64,000 nt of DNA, taken from Photobacterium toruni (GTDB lineage Bacteria; Pseudomonadota; Gammaproteobacteria; Enterobacterales; Vibrionaceae). Location: contig NZ_AP024854.1 in assembly GCF_024529955.1 (NCBI RefSeq), forward strand, positions 2,046,001 through 2,110,000, written 5' to 3'. The translations under genes were made by a program, and so were the position numbers. Of this stretch, positions 58,744-64,000 are shown piece after piece. Numbering within the stretch: position 1 is the first letter of the stretch; each line of letters starts with the position of its first letter. The notes below the pieces were generated by a model. The model did no database searches. It was not told the DNA's origin and was given only the letters and a program-made list of their open reading frames with translations.

Positions 58744-58874
58744 TACGATGCACTCCAATGGCTAAAATCGCTAACAGCCATCCAATATGACTATTAGCGA
58801 TAATAACACAATAGCTTTTACGGCAATTTTATTTTTAACAGCCATCTTTTATATCGATTTTTATACGACAGCGG

Positions 58875-60335
58875 TTAATCAATCAATACTAAAGAGTCTA
58901 AAATGCCTTTACCACTATGGATCCCACCTTCATTTTCACTTGCAGGCTTACTACGAATTAAATAGCCAACATAACCATCAAAATCAGTAACAGGTACCCC
59001 ATTAAAATAAGCACTAAATAAGCCTATTTCACTTACAAGATCATCAATTATAGTTGTTTTTGCATCACGCACTGCAATGGTTGCTACGTCTCGTTCATGC
59101 GGGTATAAGCGTTGCATTAAGGCCCAAGCATCATATTCAGCAACCGTTAATTTTGCCAATGTTGCGCTAATATCATCACCAAAAACGCAATGACCACCAC
59201 CCTCACCTTGATTTTTTAACACCCATTCTGTTTTGATTGCTTTTGTATTGAACCAATTAATCGTAGTGGCATTAATAGGTTTCATCTCAGCTAATACACT
59301 TTTAACTGATTCTGCTTCTGCAAGTGTAAGCCCCCAACGTATATACTCAGATGCGGGCATCATGGTGAGTAACATCTGCATCGTTTTACTGGTGGCTAGT
59401 TGCTGTCCAACAGTGGCATTAAGCGCAATATGATGCTGTTCAATAAAAACCCGCATCTGGCTCAGAGTATAACAACACACAGCTTCATTCAGATCAGGCG
59501 CACAATAGTCAGAATATTGATACCCCGCTCGTAAATAAACGACATCTACGGCGCCAACTCCGTCCAATATCAATCGCTGATTATCGCCCGTTAATAATTG
59601 CGCACTTAATTGTTCAAAGGTACGCCTTACGGTACGTACGCCCTGTTGCTGTAAGGCTATTTCTAACAGGTGCTGATCATAAACATTATCTTCATTTTTC
59701 TGCACCACCATTAAAAAAACAGGTGATCCTTGTTCGTTAAAATCCGCTTTTATTTGAAAAGCAGCCGTCACAATGCTATTTGCTAATTGTGTTAAAGCTT
59801 GATTATCAGCTGGCGTTGCTGACGTATCTTCTAACCATGATTGATAAATCTCTGGCCATTGACGTTGCATAAAGGCATGAAGTTCAGTTGCACGTTGTCC
59901 AAAAGGAGCCATACCAGCCGCAATACCATTAAATTCAATCACTTTTGCGCCATATTGACGATCATCCATAAAATCAGTACGCATTAACAATAATGGCTGA
60001 CGAGCAGGATCGAGTGGCTGAATCTCATTACCATGGATCTGCTGGTGAAGCGCCATTAAGCGTCCAAAGAAAGGATCGGCTTTTGCCATATCACTCAATG
60101 ATGATTGTAAAAATACATAATCTTCAGCAACATTACTGATCAATTTAGTAAGTAACGGAACAACTTGACGTAAGTGAGTATACACTTTTCTCTCAATCGT
60201 CATTGGCGCTATACTAAATGGGCAGTGTCGTGCACTATTGTCAGCTTGACGAAAAGCGACACCATTCATAATTGCCCACTCACAAATATCTTCAATAACC
60301 TGTGGTGCAATCACCGCTTTTTTATTGGTATTCAT
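58875..60335 (-). CDS. Glutathione synthetase, eukaryotic type
   Basis: A 486-residue ATP-grasp protein that resembles eukaryotic glutathione synthetase (about 474 residues) and not bacterial GshB (about 315). Landmarks in order: metal-binding KVIEFNGIAAG near residues 128-138 (EIN in animals), the substrate domain QKNEDNVYDQHLLEIALQQ with GVRTVRRTF, VVYLRAGYQYSDYCAPD, and the Gly-rich ATP lid VLKNQGEGGGHCVFGDD near residues 372-388, then MQRLYPHERD. It would join gamma-glutamylcysteine to glycine. I chose ATG 60335. GTG eight codons earlier is possible. It is monocistronic, beside nfsA. Lateral origin is inference. Confidence 0.85.
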   Translation of the reverse strand: MNTNKKAVIAPQVIEDICEWAIMNGVAFRQADNSARHCPFSIAPMTIERKVYTHLRQVVPLLTKLISNVAEDYVFLQSSLSDMAKADPFFGRLMALHQQIHGNEIQPLDPARQPLLLMRTDFMDDRQYGAKVIEFNGIAAGMAPFGQRATELHAFMQRQWPEIYQSWLEDTSATPADNQALTQLANSIVTAAFQIKADFNEQGSPVFLMVVQKNEDNVYDQHLLEIALQQQGVRTVRRTFEQLSAQLLTGDNQRLILDGVGAVDVVYLRAGYQYSDYCAPDLNEAVCCYTLSQMRVFIEQHHIALNATVGQQLATSKTMQMLLTMMPASEYIRWGLTLAEAESVKSVLAEMKPINATTINWFNTKAIKTEWVLKNQGEGGGHCVFGDDISATLAKLTVAEYDAWALMQRLYPHERDVATIAVRDAKTTIIDDLVSEIGLFSAYFNGVPVTDFDGYVGYLIRSKPASENEGGIHSGKGILDSLVLID

Positions 60336-60442
60336 ACTTTCATCACTCTTCAATAGCACTACATTTCCATAATACTAGAAATATAATAATAGTAATATAC
60401 TTAGCTTATAAAATTCAATATCATGATATCTATTCTACTGTG

Positions 60443-61165
60443 CTACTTTTCCATTAAACCTTTACTGTGAAAATATTCGGCAATAAATGGACGCGATTCT
60501 TTTGATAACGTGGCTGTTACTGCGCTCGACCAATCTTGTTGTTTATTATGCGTCGAACGCTGCTGATAATAGTTAATCGTCTGTTGGTCATATTCAGCTA
60601 ACCGTCGTGTGTTTAAAGGCTGATATTCATTCTCATGCAAAATCATATCCATCGGTAAACGTGGCTTTTGTTGTGGATCTTGCGCTGGCACACCTAAACA
60701 CATACCAAATAATATGGCGCTATACGGTGGTAAATTTAGTAGCGCATCCACCTCTCGAGGATTATTACGCAACCCGCCAATATAAACCCCTCCAAGCCCC
60801 ATTGATTCTGCGGCTAATAAACAATTTTGCGCCATGATACCGCTATCGATAGCGCCAATTAAGGCAAGCTCGGTATATTCAGGTTTGATCTCAGCACTAA
60901 TAGAATAATGACGTTGATAATCAATACAGAACACTAAAAATTCAGCGGCTTGTTTCACATAAGCTTGATCACCAGCAAGGTGTGCTAATGCGGTCCGTTT
61001 CTCAGGATCAGTAATACGAATAATCGATGTCGCTTGAATCATGCTTGAACTAGAAGCGGCAATACCTGCTGCAACAATCGCCTTTAACTGCTCAGCAGAA
61101 ATCGCATCATCGGTAAATTGACGAATAGAGCGATGACCAAGCATCGTTTGAATCGTAGTATTCAT
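60443..61165 (-). CDS. nfsA: Oxygen-insensitive NADPH nitroreductase NfsA
   Basis: FMN enzyme that reduces nitroaromatics, quinones and chromate with NADPH. From MNTTIQTMLGHRSIRQFTDD the product is 240 residues, the length of E. coli NfsA. The FMN-binding HRSIRQFTDD, then SSSMIQATSIIRITD, QAAEFLVFCID, ESMGLGGVYIGGLRNNP, FGMCLGVPAQDPQQKPRLP and the end KESRPFIAEYFHSKG all match. GGAC precedes the ATG. It is divergent from the AhpD-like gene and 107 bases upstream of the glutathione-synthetase-like gene on the same strand. Confidence 0.95.
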   Translation of the reverse strand: MNTTIQTMLGHRSIRQFTDDAISAEQLKAIVAAGIAASSSSMIQATSIIRITDPEKRTALAHLAGDQAYVKQAAEFLVFCIDYQRHYSISAEIKPEYTELALIGAIDSGIMAQNCLLAAESMGLGGVYIGGLRNNPREVDALLNLPPYSAILFGMCLGVPAQDPQQKPRLPMDMILHENEYQPLNTRRLAEYDQQTINYYQQRSTHNKQQDWSSAVTATLSKESRPFIAEYFHSKGLMEK

Positions 61166-61449
61166 AAGTAGTAAGTCCATAAAATATTTTATTCACCATA
61201 ATACTAACCTAAAAAGCTGCAATCTCTTTTTCCGTAACCTATTTTATCATTAGCTTTATTTGAGAAGACTAAACAGCAACGTCAAGCACTCGGCTTAATC
61301 TTGTATATATAATCAGAATCATCCTAATATCTGGTTATATCTTTGCGTTTTATGCAAAACTGTTACGCTTATATATCGATTACATCGCTTAAAAATAATT
61401 AATATACTCTTTTCAACAAATCATCAACGATAAAACGAAAGGTATTATT

Positions 61450-61890
61450 ATGAATAAGCGTATTGATATTGCACAGGTTCAACCAAAAGCATTAAGCTCA
61501 ATGTTAACGATTGAAAATTATTTAGCTGAAACTGAATTATCAAATAAACTAAAAGAAATAATTAAAATTCGTTCATCGATGATTAATAAGTGTGCCTACT
61601 GTATTCAAATGCATACTATAGCAGCATTAAAATTAGGATTTGATCAACAAAAATTATTTGCTATTGCGGCATGGTCAGAATCACCATTATTTGATGACAC
61701 AGAAAGAGCATTATTAAAATTAACTGATGAAATGACATTAATTTCACATAATGCAGTCAATGATGAAACTTATGCTGAATGTTTTAGTCTATTAGGTGAA
61801 ACTCAATTAGCAGAAGCGATGATGCAGATCATCATGATCAATTCATGGAATCGCTTTGCATTAGCAACCAAAATGAAACACTCATTATAA
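61450..61890 (+). CDS. AhpD-like carboxymuconolactone decarboxylase family protein
   Basis: A 146-residue helical protein of the AhpD/CMD family. The redox motif CAYCIQMH is at residues 48-55, the CxxCxxxH pattern of AhpD-type peroxidases. SSMIN before it and FAIAAWSESPLFDDTERALL after it match the family fold. It has GAAAGG upstream and ends at a terminator. It is divergent from nfsA and followed by a LysR regulator, so it may belong to a stress-response module. Confidence 0.88.
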   Translation: MNKRIDIAQVQPKALSSMLTIENYLAETELSNKLKEIIKIRSSMINKCAYCIQMHTIAALKLGFDQQKLFAIAAWSESPLFDDTERALLKLTDEMTLISHNAVNDETYAECFSLLGETQLAEAMMQIIMINSWNRFALATKMKHSL

Positions 61891-61897
61891 TGACTAT

Positions 61898-61933
61898 CCC
61901 CTAATGTTTATTTTAAATATTGGGGGTTTTTAT
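61898..61933 (+). terminator. Terminator of the AhpD-like gene
   Basis: Arms CCCCTAATGTTT/AAATATTGGGG with one bulge, followed by GTTTTTATTT. Confidence 0.8.
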
Positions 61934-61988
61934 TTATAATTTTTAAGCCCTATATGATAGATTACTTCTAATAACAAAGGATATTAGT

Positions 61989-62879
61989 ATGCTAGATTTA
62001 CTAGGCGTATTTGAGCAAGTTGTTGTTTCTGGAAGTTTTTCACAAGCAGCAAAAGCATTAAACATGGCTCCATCATCCGTAACACGAAACATTGATAAGC
62101 TTGAAAGCAAGATCAAAACGACCCTGTTTAAACGCAGCACGCGCCAATTAATATTAACGGAAGATGGTCAATATTTTTATCAGCAGTCAATTAAAATACT
62201 TGAGCAATCTCGAAATCTATTATCAGAAATGCAAGGAAATAATAATACGCCAGAAGGTACTTTACGTATTTCGGTATTTGAAACCTTTGGTAATATTTAC
62301 CTTACGAAACTAATACCTGATTTTTTAAAACGTTACCCTAAAATAAATATTGAATTAGAATTAGATAATAATCTGGTTGATTTAAACAGTGATAATATAG
62401 ATATTGCTATTCGTATCGGTACACCTATTGATAGTAATCTTAAAGCGCGACACCTTCTTACCAATACCACCTCTTTAGTTGCGACACCTGAATATATTAA
62501 AAATCACCCTCAAATTAATACACCACAAGATCTAAAGGATCATAACTGTCTAATTATCAGTCATGAACGTCAACGAACGAATTGGTATTTTAATTCAAAT
62601 AATACCCTCGCTAAAATATCAGTAACAGGTAATTTAGCATCTAAAGGTGGCTCACCGTTATTAAATGCCGCATTGCAACATCTTGGCGTATTATTATTAT
62701 CTGATTGGATGATTAGGCCCTATATTGACAGCAAAGAATTAGAGATCTTATTACCTAAATGGACCGTGACACATAATGAAAACACCAGTGGTGAAATTTA
62801 TGCGGTGTACAAGAGCGCCCAATATCTAAAACCACAGATTAGAGCGTTTCTTGATTATTTAGCCGAACAGTTACGATAA
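61989..62879 (+). CDS. LysR-family transcriptional regulator
   Basis: A 296-residue LysR regulator. The N-terminal winged helix is clear: LLGVFEQVVVSGSFSQAAKAL, then MAPSSVTRNIDKLESKI and TLFKRSTRQLILTEDG. The effector domain follows with LRISVFETFGNIYLTKLIPDFL and DIAIRIG near residue 138. It is on the same strand as the AhpD-like gene upstream, and its stop is 7 bases from the stop of the convergent PACE gene. Either neighbour could be its target. The effector is unknown. Confidence 0.93.
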   Translation: MLDLLGVFEQVVVSGSFSQAAKALNMAPSSVTRNIDKLESKIKTTLFKRSTRQLILTEDGQYFYQQSIKILEQSRNLLSEMQGNNNTPEGTLRISVFETFGNIYLTKLIPDFLKRYPKINIELELDNNLVDLNSDNIDIAIRIGTPIDSNLKARHLLTNTTSLVATPEYIKNHPQINTPQDLKDHNCLIISHERQRTNWYFNSNNTLAKISVTGNLASKGGSPLLNAALQHLGVLLLSDWMIRPYIDSKELEILLPKWTVTHNENTSGEIYAVYKSAQYLKPQIRAFLDYLAEQLR

Positions 62880-62886
62880 CTAACCA

Positions 62887-63336
62887 TTACTCATGTCCAG
62901 CGGCTGCGGTAGTCATCGCATTGTTAGTTTGAAAGACTAAATCAAACAATAAGGTAAATATAAACGTATAGATTAAGAAGAAGACTAATATTGCCATTTC
63001 CATACTAATGGCTTTAATCAAACTAACATCATACCACCACATATAAAGTGGGATCGTAAATAAAAATAGACCAAGCTCAAACAAAATAGAATGAGCTAAT
63101 CGAACGTAGAGTGTTCGTTTTTTAATATGCAGTTTAGTTTCAATTAATTCAAAGCAAGAGTTAAAGGCGTAATTCCAAAGCAATGCTATTGTTGACACCA
63201 TAAAGGCAACAGGCAGTGAATTGGACGATTCACCATGGTTGAGCATCGCTAATAAGAAAGTACTTAATATGATCGCAAGTATTTCAAAAGAGACAGCATA
63301 AACAAGCTTTCGTGAACGAGGTGCGAGAACAATCAT
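62887..63336 (-). CDS. PACE family efflux transporter (AceI-like)
   Basis: A 149-residue membrane protein with four segments and two bacterial transmembrane pair domains, typical of the PACE family that exports biocides such as chlorhexidine and, probably, short diamines. RSRKLVYAVSFEILAI has the conserved acidic residue (Glu18) in helix 1. WNYAFNSCFE in helix 2, RLAHSILFELGLFLFTIPLYMWW in helix 3 and the C-terminal FDLVFQTNN complete the pattern. It is convergent with the LysR gene, unlike the divergent aceR-aceI arrangement of Acinetobacter. Substrate is unknown. Confidence 0.88.
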   Translation of the reverse strand: MIVLAPRSRKLVYAVSFEILAIILSTFLLAMLNHGESSNSLPVAFMVSTIALLWNYAFNSCFELIETKLHIKKRTLYVRLAHSILFELGLFLFTIPLYMWWYDVSLIKAISMEMAILVFFLIYTFIFTLLFDLVFQTNNAMTTAAAGHE

Positions 63337-63548
63337 TAAACATACCTTATGCTTAAATCCGGTCCGCCCCGGGAATTATTCTGGCAATGTAAGCTACGGT
63401 TTCTGCTTAGAATTTAATTCTAATTAAGTCGTATAAAAAAGCAAACATATTTACTCATTTAATTGAAAAATATCATTTTTTATAAAATACACGATCTAAT
63501 GATACATTCATTATTATTAATGTGATCACGATCGTAGTCGCCTGAAAT

Positions 63549-63740
63549 CTATATGTTGGTTATTTTTCGGCGTGATAATATTTTATGGAATAGATCAATT
63601 TGTTTATTTGATAACTCACCATAATTAATGAGTGTTTGATTAAGACTACTCACATAATCACGTTCCCAATGAGTTAAACATTCAGAATGTAATAATAACA
63701 CGGTATTAATTTTATTTATTAACGCTATATTCCTTTTCAT
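63549..63740 (-). CDS. Small uncharacterised protein
   Basis: A 63-residue charged helical protein from MKRNIALINKINTVLLLHS, with GGAT upstream of the ATG. The pattern ECLTHWERDYVSSLN followed by ELSNKQIDLFHKIL resembles a short motif found in several small or phage-related proteins, but I cannot name a family. The frame extends 19 codons upstream without a better start. The 212 bases between it and the PACE gene hold no gene. Confidence 0.5.
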   Translation of the reverse strand: MKRNIALINKINTVLLLHSECLTHWERDYVSSLNQTLINYGELSNKQIDLFHKILSRRKITNI

Positions 63741-63826
63741 ATTATATCCAACGTATATACCTATAATGAATTTTATTTCCTTGAAGAATATTAACATAAA
63801 ATTGCTATCATTAATCTGTTAATATT

Positions 63827-64000
63827 TTATATAAATACAAACAAAAATAATGACGCAATCACGATAACACATAAAAATGAGATTTTTGTTTGCACAAATG
63901 CCATTGCATTTTTAGCTGGTAAGCGCATATTAAACGCAGGTGATATCAAGTGAATATCACTATTTAACATGTCGTTGGCCAAACTGACCAACCTCAACAA
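63827..64000 (-). CDS. Partial gene cut by the right edge (C-terminus only)
   Basis: The minus strand is open from the right edge to TAA at 63827-63829, giving the last 57 residues of a protein. It contains NDMLNSDIHLISPAFN, then LPAKNAMAFVQTKI, and ends in a hydrophobic membrane segment (about the last 17 residues). I do not recognise it. The uninterrupted frame and the natural-looking membrane tail suggest a real gene. Confidence 0.45.
   Translation of the reverse strand: MLRLVSLANDMLNSDIHLISPAFNMRLPAKNAMAFVQTKISFLCVIVIASLFLFVFI

Overview
The window is an AT-rich, gene-dense chromosomal segment of a marine gammaproteobacterium. Gene order and protein content point to the Vibrionaceae, most likely Photobacterium. 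The reasons are toxRS placed divergently beside htpG, the order glnS / chitin-GlcNAc genes / asnB / gsk / hemH / adk / htpG / toxRS, an OmpL-like porin, and nearly full-length agreement with enterobacterial housekeeping proteins. The genus call is an inference from synteny and is not tested. I see no rRNA, tRNA, IS element, prophage or CRISPR array.

Layout: 1-7.4 kb holds the TCA genes sdhCDAB-sucA (minus, sucA cut by the left edge), divergent from gltA. 7.4-16.4 kb holds a Nif3-like gene, ybfA, a DUF1853 gene, seqA-pgm, ybfF, fldA, fur and glnS. fldA and fur share an identical 14-base promoter block at nearly the same distance from their start codons. 16.5-23.7 kb is a chitin/GlcNAc module: a chitobiase lipoprotein, nagE (IICB without IIA), nagB and the repressor nagC. 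nagA is absent. A CRP-like site and a NagC-like site lie between nagE and nagB. 23.7-39.1 kb holds a CPA2 antiporter, asnB, gsk, hemH, adk, htpG, toxRS, recR, ybaB, dnaX (with an in-frame A-AAA-AAG slippery site), apt and ybaN. 39.3-46.4 kb holds a DksA/TraR-like gene, a DUF2057 gene, an OmpL-like porin with a ToxR-box-like upstream site, the row dinG-yfcA-priC-rsmS, and an uncharacterised membrane-anchored protein. A 740-base stretch without a recognisable gene follows.

47-57.4 kb is a nitrate-assimilation locus. A minus-strand operon (cobA-nirB-nirD-narK and a fused PP2C phosphatase/Ser-Thr kinase with a membrane tail) is divergent from nasA. The 423-base region between them carries a sigma54-type -24/-12 element facing each way and one GCAC-N7-GTGC NtrC-like enhancer site in the middle. 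This suggests that nitrogen limitation switches on transport, both reductases and siroheme precursor synthesis together.

57.4-64 kb is accessory: a MarC-family protein, an unknown exported protein, a glutathione synthetase of the eukaryotic type (unusual in bacteria), nfsA, an AhpD-like peroxidase, a LysR regulator, a PACE efflux protein, a small unknown protein, and the C-terminus of a gene cut by the right edge.

All calls come from reading the sequence and from memory of the families. No database search was run. Promoter and operator calls are motif matches only.
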